Positions 26,265 to 34,906 of a stretch of DNA of 64,000 nucleotides are shown here, one piece after another (the first letter of the stretch is position 1; every line of letters starts with the position of its first letter). The translations under genes were made by a program, and so were the position numbers. Location of the stretch: the NCBI RefSeq assembly GCF_900101845.1, contig NZ_FNAM01000022.1, positions 1-64,000 of the forward strand, given 5' to 3'. Below the pieces are notes generated by a model. It had not been told where the DNA came from, searched no databases, and saw only the letters and a program-made list of their open reading frames with translations. This stretch comes from Sporomusa acidovorans (lineage in GTDB: Bacteria > Bacillota > Negativicutes > Sporomusales > Sporomusaceae).

Positions 26265-27509
26265 ATGAAACAGGCATTGTACTTAATAACAGACACAGAG
26301 AGACCGGAAAAACTAGAACTTGTCGATATATTCCGCCAGCTTGACGAAGGATTCAAACGCCAAACGACGGGAAAATCACTGGCAGGCAAAAAAATCGGTG
26401 TGTTGTCAGGCAGCCGGGGAATTTGCAATATCAAGGAAATTGTTAAACATGTTGTCGGCCTGCTGCAGTCGGCAGGGGCAGAGGTAGTTGTTTTGCCGGC
26501 CATGGGCAGTCATGGTGGCGCTACGGCTGAAGGCCAGAAAGCTGTTTTGGCCGATTATGGACTTACCGAAGAATATCTCGGGGTGCCGATTGTTTCCGGC
26601 ATGGAAGTCGAGCAGGTGGGGGATGTTAACGGTCATCCTGTGTACGCCGATAGAAACGCGCTGGCACTGGACGGCATTGTGCCTATTAATCGCGTTAAGG
26701 CACACACGGATTTCCACGGCCCTCATGAGAGTGGCGTCGTAAAAATGCTGACAATTGGGATAGGCAAGCGGGCACAGGCTGAGGCCGTTCATCGCCACGG
26801 TATTAGAGGCCTTAGGGAACTTATACCGCAAGTGACTGCTATTGTGTTGAAACGAATTCCGTTAATAGCGGCAGTTGCTATAGTTGAAAATAAGTTTGAT
26901 GAAACTGCAATCATCGAAGTATTGGGAGCCAATAACCTTTTTGCACGGGAAAAGGAACTGTTGATACTGTCCAAAACGCTGCTGCCTCAAATTCCTTTTG
27001 ACAACCTGGATGTCCTGGTTGTTCAGGAAATGGGGAAAAATATTTCAGGTGTCGGGATAGACCCCAATGTTACGAAGCGGATGCGTATTGAGGAAGTTAT
27101 CGACGAACCGGGAGGAGCAAAGCGGATAGTGGCCCTGGATTTAACTAAAGAATCCGGGGGGAATGCAGTTGGTTTGGGAATTCCGGACGTTATTACCGAA
27201 CGTCTCTATAGTAAAGTGGATTTTAAAAAGACGTATATTAACACGATTACTTCCGGTTTTTTAGAGCGGTGTTTTGTGCCTGTGAGGATGCCTGACGATT
27301 ATGAAGCCGTGCGCATCGCCATCAAGACATGCGGCCGGGCCGTCGACTGGGACAGTGCACGAATCGTGTTTATCAAAAACACGCTTTCGCTTAGCAAAAT
27401 GTATATTTCACCGGCATTGCTTAAGGAAGTACCGCCCCAATATATTGTTGAAAACACGGCTGTAACTGAGATGTTTAATAATAATAGAGAACTCATATTG
27501 GCATGGTAA
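26265..27509 (+). CDS. LarA-domain (DUF2088) nickel-pincer-type isomerase
   Basis: 414 residues. Relationship to LarA is seen in VVLPAMGSHGGATAEGQ, the histidine-rich INRVKAHTDFHGPHESGVVKM and a Rossmann-like C-terminal half, but it is divergent from the classical LarA at 20537 and lacks the FSGGRKSILPG block. This subgroup is usually placed with nickel-pincer-dependent isomerases of unknown substrate. I start at the ATG at 26265 (AAGGCGG seven bases before it) rather than the ATG at 26223, which overlaps dctM. Last gene of the TRAP operon, so it probably converts the imported acid. Confidence 0.72.
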   Translation: MKQALYLITDTERPEKLELVDIFRQLDEGFKRQTTGKSLAGKKIGVLSGSRGICNIKEIVKHVVGLLQSAGAEVVVLPAMGSHGGATAEGQKAVLADYGLTEEYLGVPIVSGMEVEQVGDVNGHPVYADRNALALDGIVPINRVKAHTDFHGPHESGVVKMLTIGIGKRAQAEAVHRHGIRGLRELIPQVTAIVLKRIPLIAAVAIVENKFDETAIIEVLGANNLFAREKELLILSKTLLPQIPFDNLDVLVVQEMGKNISGVGIDPNVTKRMRIEEVIDEPGGAKRIVALDLTKESGGNAVGLGIPDVITERLYSKVDFKKTYINTITSGFLERCFVPVRMPDDYEAVRIAIKTCGRAVDWDSARIVFIKNTLSLSKMYISPALLKEVPPQYIVENTAVTEMFNNNRELILAW

Positions 27510-27591
27510 GAATGACCGGCTGCTGACGTTATGATCGCTTCATAGCTTTACTTTTAGTGGGAAAAGTATCGAATGCAAGCAAAGGGCAGTA

Positions 27592-27620
27592 TTGACAATC
27601 GTCCGGGTTTTGCTTATGAT
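27592..27620 (+). promoter_or_regulatory. Strong sigma-70-type promoter of the second NhaD-type transporter
   Basis: TTGACA, 17 bp, TATGAT. It lies 104 bp before the ATG and is followed by a terminator at 27651-27689, so transcription meets an attenuator before the gene. Confidence 0.75.
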
Positions 27621-27650
27621 AGAGTCACAAAAAAATATGTTTTATCTGAG

Positions 27651-27689
27651 GAGGAGCCTGTCGCCAAGGGCTCCTTCTGTTTTTTTTCA
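27651..27689 (+). terminator. Leader attenuator before the second NhaD-type transporter
   Basis: GAGGAGCC pairs with GGCTCCTT and is followed by CTGTTTTTTTT, a full Rho-independent terminator between promoter and gene. The leader is only about 60 nt. I do not recognise a known riboswitch class. Confidence 0.65.
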
Positions 27690-27723
27690 GGAGAAGATCT
27701 AAATAAATTTAAGGAGTGAGATA

Positions 27724-29013
27724 ATGGCGAATCAGGCCACTATTGCCATAGGTATATTCCTTATCGCCTATGGGTTAATTATTTCAGAAAAAATTCATCG
27801 TACGATTGTTGCTTTAGCAGGGGCGGTACTTGTCATTATGTTTGGGGTTTTGACCCAGGAACAGGCCATTCATCATATTGATTTTAATACCTTGGGATTA
27901 TTGGTGGGTATGATGGTTATTGTGGCGATTACCGGTGAAACCGGGTTGTTTCGGTTCCTCGCGATTTGGGCCGCCAAGGCGGTGGGCGGAAATCCGCTGA
28001 AGCTAATGGTTGCCTTGAGTTTTATAACCGCTTTATGTTCGGCTTTGCTGGATAATGTGACAACGGTGCTGCTAATCGTGCCGGTAACCCTAAGCATTAC
28101 GAAACAACTGAATGTCAAACCGGCTCCTTATCTGATATCGCAAATTATTGCCGCCAACATCGGCGGTACGGCAACCTTGATCGGCGATCCACCGAATATC
28201 ATGATTGGCAGTGCCGTAAAAGAGCTGGATTTTCTGGCTTTTATTAATAATCTTGCCGGCATATCCTTTGCCATTCTTATTGTGACTATATTACTATTAG
28301 CGCTGATTTATCGCAAGCAGCTTAGGACCACTAAAGAGTTAAGCGAAAAGATTATGAGTCTTGACCCCGGTAAACAGATTAAGAACAGTAAATTGTTAAG
28401 GATTAGTCTGGCAGTTCTGGCGCTTACCGTTACCCTGTTCTTTTTCCATCAACAGCTTCACATGGAGTCGGCGACAGTGGCAATCTTTGGCGCTGTTTTA
28501 CTGCTGATTCTGGCTAAGAAAAACTCTGATCATGAATTGGAATCGATTTTCCATAAGGTGGAATGGGTAGCGCTGCTCTTCTTTGTCGGTCTGTTCATCT
28601 TAGTTGGCGGGCTTGTCGATACCGGGGTAATCTCTTTGCTGGCGCAAAAGTCGATGGAATTGACAGCCGGCAATCCGGTTACTACGGCTATGCTTATTCT
28701 CTGGCTTAGTGCGCTTGCTTCAGCCTTTGTTGATAATATCCCTTTTGTGGCCACGATGATACCCTTAATCAAAGATATGGGAGCCTTGGGAATAACGAAT
28801 CTGGAACCGCTTTGGTGGAGTCTGGCGCTGGGGGCCTGCCTGGGCGGCAACGGCACCTTGGTGGGAGCCAGCGCTAATGTTATTGTGGCCGGCCTGGCTG
28901 CGCAGGAAGGGTATCCTCTTTCCTTTATGAGATTTTTAAAGATTGCTTTTCCGTTAATGCTGTTGTCAATTTTAATGGCCAGTGCTTATGTTTATCTGCG
29001 GTATCTTATGTAA
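27724..29013 (+). CDS. ArsB/NhaD-type ion transporter (copy 2)
   Basis: 429 residues, clearly paralogous to the gene at 13873-15150: the same YGLIISEKIHRTIVALAG start, LLDNVTTVLLIVPVTL, NIGGTATLIGDPPNIMIG, FVDNIPFVATMIPL and GNGTLVGASANVIVAG. The paired re-entrant motifs mark the SLC13-like ion transporter superfamily; Na+/H+ exchange or anion transport is likely. ATG behind AAGGAGTG. Unlike copy 1 it sits behind a promoter plus attenuator, so the two copies are regulated differently. Confidence 0.86.
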   Translation: MANQATIAIGIFLIAYGLIISEKIHRTIVALAGAVLVIMFGVLTQEQAIHHIDFNTLGLLVGMMVIVAITGETGLFRFLAIWAAKAVGGNPLKLMVALSFITALCSALLDNVTTVLLIVPVTLSITKQLNVKPAPYLISQIIAANIGGTATLIGDPPNIMIGSAVKELDFLAFINNLAGISFAILIVTILLLALIYRKQLRTTKELSEKIMSLDPGKQIKNSKLLRISLAVLALTVTLFFFHQQLHMESATVAIFGAVLLLILAKKNSDHELESIFHKVEWVALLFFVGLFILVGGLVDTGVISLLAQKSMELTAGNPVTTAMLILWLSALASAFVDNIPFVATMIPLIKDMGALGITNLEPLWWSLALGACLGGNGTLVGASANVIVAGLAAQEGYPLSFMRFLKIAFPLMLLSILMASAYVYLRYLM

Positions 29014-29016
29014 TAC

Positions 29017-29054
29017 AAACCGCCAGGCGAAAGAAATATTTTGCCTGGCGGTTT
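29017..29054. terminator. Bidirectional terminator
   Basis: Perfect 12-bp arms AAACCGCCAGGC and GCCTGGCGGTTT between the converging transporter and flavoprotein genes. Confidence 0.85.
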
Positions 29055-29063
29055 TCGCTATGT

Positions 29064-30446
29064 CTATTTTTTTAGACGTTCGGTTATAATTCTGGCAACA
29101 TGCACGCCGCTGGCACTGGCTTGTGACAGGCCGCGGGTAATTCCGGCACCGTCGCCGATGGCAAACATGTTTTCAATCTGGGTTTCCAGTTCTTCGGTCA
29201 GCTTAAGCCGTGAACTGTAGAATTTAACTTCGACGCCATAGAGCAAGGTGTCGTCATTGGTCATGCCGGGGGCAATTTTATTCAGGGCATAAATCATTTC
29301 AATAATATTATCAAGATGGCGTTTGGGCAATACTAAGCTTAAATCGCCCGGGGTTGCCTTCAGGGTTGGTTGGGTAAAACTTTTCGACAGACGGTGTTCG
29401 TTGGTGCGGCGGCCTTTTAAGAGATCGCCGAACCGCTGCAGCAGGACCCCGCCGCCGAGCATGTTGGAGAAGGAAGCGATTCTTTTGCCGTATTGATGGG
29501 GTTCGGTAAACGGTTCGGTAAACCGGTTGCTGACCAGGAGAGCAAAGTTGGTATTTTTGCTGTGCAGTTTTTCATCCCGGTAGCTATGACCGTTGACAGT
29601 TACGATGCCGTCGGTATTTTCCGCTACCACATAGCCTTTGGGATTCATGCAGAAGGTGCGCACTAAGTCGCCGTACTGTTTGGTCCGGTATACCAGTTTG
29701 GCCTCATAGACTTCATCGGTAATATGCTGGAAGACCTCGGCCGGTATTTCCACCCGTACGCCGACGTCAACTTGATTATTGGTTAAAGACAGACCAAGGT
29801 CGCGGCATTGGTGGGAAAACCATTCAGAGCCGGCGCGGCCGGGAGCGGCGATCAGATAATCACATTCCACGGTTTCGTTTTTGGACGTTTCCAGGCAAAA
29901 GGTAGTGCCTTGCTTTTTAATTGCATTGACGGTTACGCCAAACAGCATGGTGATATTTTCTTTGAGATAATCGTACAATGCTTGCTGGATTTTTAAATTA
30001 TTTTCCGTTCCTAAATGACGTACTTTGGCATCAAGTAAATGCAAATCGAATTTTAAAGCGTCTTTACCCAGGTTGCTGTTTTGCGTGCTGAAATATTCCG
30101 CCGGGGCGCCGTACTTCAAGTTGATTTGGTCAACATAATCAATTAGATCGAGTACGGTCTGATCAGTAATATATTCATTCAGCCAGCCGCCGAATTGGGT
30201 GGTAAAGTTGTATTTGCCGTCGGAGAATGCACCGGCGCCACCAAAACCGCGCATGATACTGCAGGGATTGCATTTAATGCAGTCAGATACTTTTTTTTCG
30301 GAAATGGGGCAACACCGGGAATAAATATCATGTCCGGCTTCTATTAAAATAATATTGATGTTAGGGTTATTGTTGACAAGTTCATAAGCCGCGAATACGC
30401 CTGCCGGACCACCGCCGACAATGCCGATATCAAATTTTTTTGCCAT
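29064..30446 (-). CDS. FAD-dependent oxidoreductase of the COG2509 type
   Basis: 460 residues. Dinucleotide-binding GIVGGGPAGVFAAYEL at the N-terminus, a cysteine-rich segment CPISEKKVSDCIKCNPC, then RGFGGAGAFSDGKYN, which is diagnostic for the COG2509 flavoproteins, and a C-terminal FAD contact MFAIGDGAGITRGLSQASASG. The physiological substrate of this group is unknown to me. I start at the ATG at 30446 with AAAGGTGG seven bases before it. A 13-bp inverted repeat lies directly upstream. Monocistronic. Confidence 0.85.
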   Translation of the reverse strand: MAKKFDIGIVGGGPAGVFAAYELVNNNPNINIILIEAGHDIYSRCCPISEKKVSDCIKCNPCSIMRGFGGAGAFSDGKYNFTTQFGGWLNEYITDQTVLDLIDYVDQINLKYGAPAEYFSTQNSNLGKDALKFDLHLLDAKVRHLGTENNLKIQQALYDYLKENITMLFGVTVNAIKKQGTTFCLETSKNETVECDYLIAAPGRAGSEWFSHQCRDLGLSLTNNQVDVGVRVEIPAEVFQHITDEVYEAKLVYRTKQYGDLVRTFCMNPKGYVVAENTDGIVTVNGHSYRDEKLHSKNTNFALLVSNRFTEPFTEPHQYGKRIASFSNMLGGGVLLQRFGDLLKGRRTNEHRLSKSFTQPTLKATPGDLSLVLPKRHLDNIIEMIYALNKIAPGMTNDDTLLYGVEVKFYSSRLKLTEELETQIENMFAIGDGAGITRGLSQASASGVHVARIITERLKK

Positions 30447-30465
30447 ACGAAAACCACCTTTCTTG

Positions 30466-30499
30466 GTCAAACAGAATTTGTAATTGAATTCTGTTTGAC
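30466..30499 (-). promoter_or_regulatory. 13-bp perfect inverted repeat at the 5' end of the flavoprotein gene
   Basis: GTCAAACAGAATT and AATTCTGTTTGAC are exact inverted copies around 8 bases. It begins 20 bp before the start codon, next to the ribosome site, so it could be a repressor operator or a 5'-UTR hairpin controlling translation. Confidence 0.65.
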
Positions 30500-30669
30500 A
30501 TAAGTGCAACCAGCGGCTAGTGCTCTCGCCAAAGGCTCGGCGTTAGCCGGGTTTTCTAAATGATTGTGGCACGAACCGTTACACAGTATACTTTACCAAA
30601 GAAGGTTTGTAAATAGCAAATCAATCCTTAGTTATCAATCATGAATAAAAATTATATTATTTTGATCTG

Positions 30670-30703
30670 TTGACAATGCGTCATGTGTGCACAATGATGC
30701 ACA
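30670..30703 (+). promoter_or_regulatory. Promoter with TGTGCA-N6-TGCACA dyad
   Basis: TTGACA at 30670-30675, 17 bp, AATGAT at 30693-30698. A perfect TGTGCA/TGCACA dyad (30686-30703) overlaps the -10 region, a likely repressor site for the HD-GYP gene. Confidence 0.45.
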
Positions 30704-30837
30704 TTATGATTAAGAGTACTTGTTGCATACTACTTTCTGAAAATATAATAAAAATTTTTCTAATAGGGGACTCCGCAGTTCATCTTTTTCTGCTATTATT
30801 AAAGTAATACGGTTAAATATGGGTTGGGGGGAAAGTC

Positions 30838-31965
30838 GTGCCAGGGATGGATGTACTTTTGGTTATTGTACTTAATTTGTTCATTCTAGTTATTGTTCTT
30901 TATATTGCTGCCGCTTTACATCATAGGAAGAGTCCTGGTTATGGTGCGAACGGCATACTGGCAGTTAAGAACGGCACACGTTTAGTCAATAAGGAAAAAT
31001 TATTTGATATCTTTTGGCGGCATAGTCCCTGCGCCATTACTGCCATCTCTCCTGACTTTCAAATACTTATGCTGAATGAGGCAGCAACCGCTATCCGCGG
31101 TATTCCTCATGAAAAGGCTATCCATACTAAGTGCTATGAGGCATTTAACAAGGATGGTCCCTGCCCCCAATGCCCTGTTGGCCAGGCGCTTACCACCGGC
31201 CAAATTCACATGCGTACCAAGCAGGAAGTGAACCATGACGGCGTGGTTAAGTATCTGGATCAGACGGTGGTGCCCATCCTGGGAAGTGACGGGGCAGTGG
31301 ATTATGTGCTGGAATTCACTGTTGATGTTACGGAAAGAACTGAACTGGAACAGCAAAATCGGCAATTAGCTGTTGAGACAGTTACTTCGTTAAGCACTTT
31401 AATTGGCAGTCGCGATAAGTATACCGGCGAACACTCCATCCGGGTGCGGGATATTGCGCTATCCATTGGCAGTGAACTTAGGCTTAGTTCTGCCGTTATG
31501 AGTGAATTGGCCATTGCTGCCGTGCTTCACGATATTGGAAAAATCGGTATACCTGAACAAATTTTAAATAAAACCGGCAAGCTTACTGACAGTGAATTTG
31601 CCATTATCCAGAAACATCCGCAAATAGGGTATGACGCGCTGATTAGCATTAAGCAATTAGAGAAAATTGCGGGATATATTCTGTATCATCATGAATGTTA
31701 TGATGGCCGGGGTTACCCCAGCAGGAAAAAAGGACAGGAAATTCCCTTGATTTCCCGGATCTTAAGCGTTGCCGATGTGTATGAAGCCATAACTTCCGAC
31801 CGGATCTACCGGAAAGCCATGAATCTTGAGCAGACGATGATGGTGATGCGTTCCGGGCGGGAAACCAAGTTTGATCCGGAGATCCTGGACGCATTCTTTT
31901 GTGTTTTGCGGCGGGAGCGGCCGGACATTCAGTCGTCTTTGTATGAGGGCGCGGCGGTGTCATAA
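30838..31965 (+). CDS. PAS/HD-GYP cyclic-di-GMP phosphodiesterase
   Basis: 375 residues: one N-terminal membrane segment (about 5-27), a PAS domain (about 55-170) with a cysteine cluster CYEAFNKDGPCPQCPVG that could bind a cofactor or sense redox, then an HD-GYP domain with HSIRVRDIA, the metal pair in AAVLHDIGKIGIPE and the signature HHECYDGRGYPSRK. HD-GYP proteins hydrolyse c-di-GMP to GMP. GTG start behind GGGGGGAAA. Monocistronic; the next gene has its own promoter. Confidence 0.92.
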   Translation: MPGMDVLLVIVLNLFILVIVLYIAAALHHRKSPGYGANGILAVKNGTRLVNKEKLFDIFWRHSPCAITAISPDFQILMLNEAATAIRGIPHEKAIHTKCYEAFNKDGPCPQCPVGQALTTGQIHMRTKQEVNHDGVVKYLDQTVVPILGSDGAVDYVLEFTVDVTERTELEQQNRQLAVETVTSLSTLIGSRDKYTGEHSIRVRDIALSIGSELRLSSAVMSELAIAAVLHDIGKIGIPEQILNKTGKLTDSEFAIIQKHPQIGYDALISIKQLEKIAGYILYHHECYDGRGYPSRKKGQEIPLISRILSVADVYEAITSDRIYRKAMNLEQTMMVMRSGRETKFDPEILDAFFCVLRRERPDIQSSLYEGAAVS

Positions 31966-31982
31966 GCAAGATTTGATGATCG

Positions 31983-32036
31983 TTCACTCTTTGTTCACAC
32001 TTCTGTCACACTTCAGCTGGAAAAATGCGCTATACT
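31983..32036 (+). promoter_or_regulatory. Promoter with three 11-bp-spaced response-regulator half-sites
   Basis: TTCACT at 31983, TTCACA at 31994 and GTCACA at 32005 are spaced by exactly 11 bp, the pattern of OmpR-family binding sites, followed by a -10 TATACT at 32031-32036. The downstream genes include an OmpR-family regulator, so positive autoregulation is likely. Confidence 0.65.
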
Positions 32037-32068
32037 TAAGACAAATAATAAAATAAGGAGTGATTGAC

Positions 32069-32488
32069 ATGAAAAAAATTACTGGTTTTGCCTTGATTGG
32101 GGTGCTGGTTCTTTCATTGATCGGTGCAGTAGCCCTAGCAGCACCGGACGCCAATTCCGATCAGGGACAGCCTGGTTTTTTTCCAAGACCCTGTGGACCG
32201 ACCGCTGCGCAATTAGCCAACATGACTGATGAACAAAAAGCCCAGATTGCTACCTGGCAAAAAGAAATGTTTGAACAAAGAAAGCAAATGCTGCAAAAAG
32301 AGGTTGAGTGGGGCTGGATAACGCAGTCTCAGGCCGATGAACATATTTCCTTTATGGAGCAATGCATAAAAAACGGTAATTTCGGCATGATGGGTATGGG
32401 GTTTGGTCCTGGCATGCGGCATCATGGACGAGGCATGGGACCGGCAAACGGTGGTTGTGTATATAACAACGTTCCGGCTCAACAATAG
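32069..32488 (+). CDS. Small secreted DUF2680 protein with Met/His/Gly-rich tail
   Basis: 139 residues: a Sec signal peptide ending near AVALAAPD, a DUF2680-like helical region (LANMTDEQKAQIATWQKEMF, WGWITQSQADEHISFMEQC) and a C-terminal tail full of Met, His and Gly (MMGMGFGPGMRHHGRGM). Periplasmic or surface location is expected. The tail could bind a soft metal such as copper, an inference supported by a similar patch in the sensor kinase of the same locus. ATG start eight bases behind AAGGAG. A terminator between it and the regulator gene would make it the most expressed product. Confidence 0.72.
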   Translation: MKKITGFALIGVLVLSLIGAVALAAPDANSDQGQPGFFPRPCGPTAAQLANMTDEQKAQIATWQKEMFEQRKQMLQKEVEWGWITQSQADEHISFMEQCIKNGNFGMMGMGFGPGMRHHGRGMGPANGGCVYNNVPAQQ

Positions 32489-32497
32489 TAAATAGAG

Positions 32498-32533
32498 AAA
32501 GAGCCTGCTGCAGTTTGCGGCAGGCTCTTTTGG
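32498..32533 (+). terminator. Intra-operon terminator
   Basis: AAAGAGCCTGC and GCAGGCTCTTT arms followed by only a few T. Likely partial read-through into the two-component genes. Confidence 0.65.
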
Positions 32534-32576
32534 GCAGACGCAGCTTGTGGTATGCTTGAGATAAGAGGTGAAAAAC

Positions 32577-33269
32577 ATGACCGGCAAAACGGTACTCATT
32601 GTAGATGATGAACAAGCAATTCGGGAATTATTGGCTCTTTATTTAACAAAAGAAGGATTTGTGGTTCAGGAAGCGGCGGATGGTGCCGAAGCGTTGATAA
32701 AGAACCAGGAATATAAACCGGATATCATTATTTTAGATATTATGATGCCTGTACTGGACGGAATGGAAGTTTGCCGTCAAATTCGCAAATTCTCAAACAT
32801 ACCGATTATCATGTTGACCTCGCGGGCAGAGGACGAGGATCGTATCCTGGGGCTTGAGATCGGAGCGGATGATTATGTGACCAAACCTTTCAACTCCCGG
32901 GAAGTAGTTGCCCGGGTTAAGGCTGTATTGCGCCGGCTGGACGCTCCCAGGCAACAGCCGGAAGCCGCTATCAATTATCCCGAGCTCCTCATTGATATGG
33001 CCGAGCATACGGTTAAGGCCTATGGCCGCGAGGTTTCCCTAGCTAACAAAGAAATGGAGTTATTATGGCATTTGGCCTCGCATCCGGGCCGGGCATTTTC
33101 GCGGGAACAGTTGTTGGAGAGTGTCTGGGGATATAGCTATTGTGGAGATACGCGTACGGTTGACACTCATATCAAACGAATTCGTAAGAAATTGGCGATT
33201 GGCACAGCGACACCGTGGGATATAAAAACAGTATGGGGCATAGGTTATAAGTTTGAGGTGAAAAAGTGA
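32577..33269 (+). CDS. OmpR/PhoB-family response regulator
   Basis: 230 residues. Receiver domain with DDE pocket, phospho-acceptor in IIILDIMMPVLDGMEV (about Asp51), MLTSRAEDEDRI and YVTKPFNSREVVARV; winged-helix effector with VSLANKEMELLWHLASHPG and RTVDTHIKRIRKKL. ATG at 32577 with AAGAGGTG six bases before it. Its stop overlaps the kinase start by four bases. The 11-bp repeats at 31983-32010 are its likely binding sites. Confidence 0.93.
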   Translation: MTGKTVLIVDDEQAIRELLALYLTKEGFVVQEAADGAEALIKNQEYKPDIIILDIMMPVLDGMEVCRQIRKFSNIPIIMLTSRAEDEDRILGLEIGADDYVTKPFNSREVVARVKAVLRRLDAPRQQPEAAINYPELLIDMAEHTVKAYGREVSLANKEMELLWHLASHPGRAFSREQLLESVWGYSYCGDTRTVDTHIKRIRKKLAIGTATPWDIKTVWGIGYKFEVKK

Positions 33270-34906
33270 GAATATCACTGCAACACAAATTGTTGGGCAG
33301 TTTCATTATTGTCGTTGCCTTAGTTCTGGCAATTGTCTCAACCGGGGTTTCGCTGCTCATCCGGGATTACTTTTTCGCCAGCAAGGAACGCGAGCTGACT
33401 GAGAAAGCCTATGAAACCGCACGGGTGGTCAATGGATATTATGATGAAGAAATTAATTATGGCCAACTGGCCGGGTTTATTAATAGTATTGACAGTATAC
33501 TGGGCGCCAGAGTATGGATCGTGGACAATTCGCTTAATTTGCTTGCCGCTTCCGAAGAGCGGCAGGCACCTGTAGGGACTTTTCATCACCGGGCCGGTAT
33601 GATGAAGAAAAGTCCTCTGGACAGAAGGCCGGATTGTGATATGCCGCCGGAAGGACAGGGAATGGGTTGGCGGCACGGAACCGGCAGGAGACATGGTATG
33701 CTGCCTCCTCCTGGTATGCTGCCGGGCAAGGAACCGGGACCCGGCCAGCCGAAAAATCTGGTGTCGATAGACGGAATGGAAGGGGTAACACAACAACTGA
33801 CAGAGTCCGCGGGGACAGCCTGGACTAAAATTGTTTATCATCCTTATTATGAAGAAAATATGCTGCTTGTCGCCGTTCCTCTTATCCGCGACGATGGACA
33901 ATCCCGGGGAACCGTGCTAATAAATGCTCCTTTAGCCGGTTTTGATAGTTTTCTTAACCGGATCTACTGGTATATTGCCGCTTCGGGAACGGTAGGTATC
34001 CTTATTACGATTTTTATTGCGAATTATCTTTCTGCCGGTATTATCCGGCCTTTGAAGTCTATGCAAGCGGTTGCCTCGGCCATGGCGGGCGGTGATTATT
34101 CGGTTCAGGCTAAGGTCAAGACCAACGATGAGGTGGGAGATTTAAGCCGGTCATTGAATTTACTGGCCGAAGCACTCAATGATTTTGTCAGGAAGACTGA
34201 AAAAACCGATAAACTCAGACGCGATTTTGTTGCCAATGTATCCCACGAACTTAGAACACCGCTAACCATTATGCGCGGTTATAATGAAGCGTTTTTGGAC
34301 GGGACAATATCTGAGCCCGAACAGGCGGAAAAATACCACAAAATTATGCGGGACGAATCAGTACGGCTGGAGAAGCTGATTCATGAGCTTTTGGATCTCA
34401 GTCAACTGGAGGCCCGGACCGCCTCACTGGAAACAGAGCCGGTATCGTTGGCTGAGATTGTTGACAACCTTGCCGCCTTATTCGGTCAGCGCAGTGAGGA
34501 AAAGAGGGTAACCTTGCTGACGGATGTTGAGAAAGATCTGCCGGATATTCAGGGCAATGGCGACAGATTAACACAAATGGTGCTTATTCTGCTAGATAAC
34601 GCGTTTAAGTTTACGCCGGCCGGTGGAACGGTCAAGGTTTCTTTAGCGGCAGGCAATGGTTGGGAGACACTCACCATCGCTGATACCGGTGTCGGTATTT
34701 CGGCAGAAGATTTACCGTATATCTGGGAACGGTTTTACAAATCCGATAAAGCCCATACCCGTACCGGCGGCGGTACCGGCTTAGGGCTGGCTATTGCCAG
34801 GGAAATCATAAATCTCCATGGAGCGGAGCCTGAGGTAAGCAGCCAAGCAGGTCAGGGAACAGTTTTTTTAATTAAGTTTCCGCTTGCCAAAACGGCATTG
34901 AGTTAA
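33266..34906 (+). CDS. Sensor histidine kinase with Met/Pro/His-rich periplasmic insert
   Basis: 546 residues: TM1 (about 9-32), periplasmic sensor (about 33-230) containing a Met/Pro/Gly/His-rich patch (near 110-160, with HHRAGMMKK, RRHGMLPPPGMLPG), TM2, HAMP (PLKSMQAVASAMAGGDYS), HisKA with VSHELRTPLTIMRGYNE (His near 327), and HATPase with LDNAFKFTPAGG, DTGVGISAEDLPYIWERFYK and GGGTGLGLAIAREI. GTG start overlapping the regulator stop (GTGA). The patch may detect a metal ion, like the tail of the co-encoded DUF2680 protein. Confidence 0.92.
   Translation: MRISLQHKLLGSFIIVVALVLAIVSTGVSLLIRDYFFASKERELTEKAYETARVVNGYYDEEINYGQLAGFINSIDSILGARVWIVDNSLNLLAASEERQAPVGTFHHRAGMMKKSPLDRRPDCDMPPEGQGMGWRHGTGRRHGMLPPPGMLPGKEPGPGQPKNLVSIDGMEGVTQQLTESAGTAWTKIVYHPYYEENMLLVAVPLIRDDGQSRGTVLINAPLAGFDSFLNRIYWYIAASGTVGILITIFIANYLSAGIIRPLKSMQAVASAMAGGDYSVQAKVKTNDEVGDLSRSLNLLAEALNDFVRKTEKTDKLRRDFVANVSHELRTPLTIMRGYNEAFLDGTISEPEQAEKYHKIMRDESVRLEKLIHELLDLSQLEARTASLETEPVSLAEIVDNLAALFGQRSEEKRVTLLTDVEKDLPDIQGNGDRLTQMVLILLDNAFKFTPAGGTVKVSLAAGNGWETLTIADTGVGISAEDLPYIWERFYKSDKAHTRTGGGTGLGLAIAREIINLHGAEPEVSSQAGQGTVFLIKFPLAKTALS

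Larger units (their letters stand above)
30447..30837. other. Divergent promoter region
   Basis: No gene. Holds the inverted repeat in front of the flavoprotein gene (30466-30499) and, on the plus strand, a promoter for the HD-GYP gene. Confidence 0.6.
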
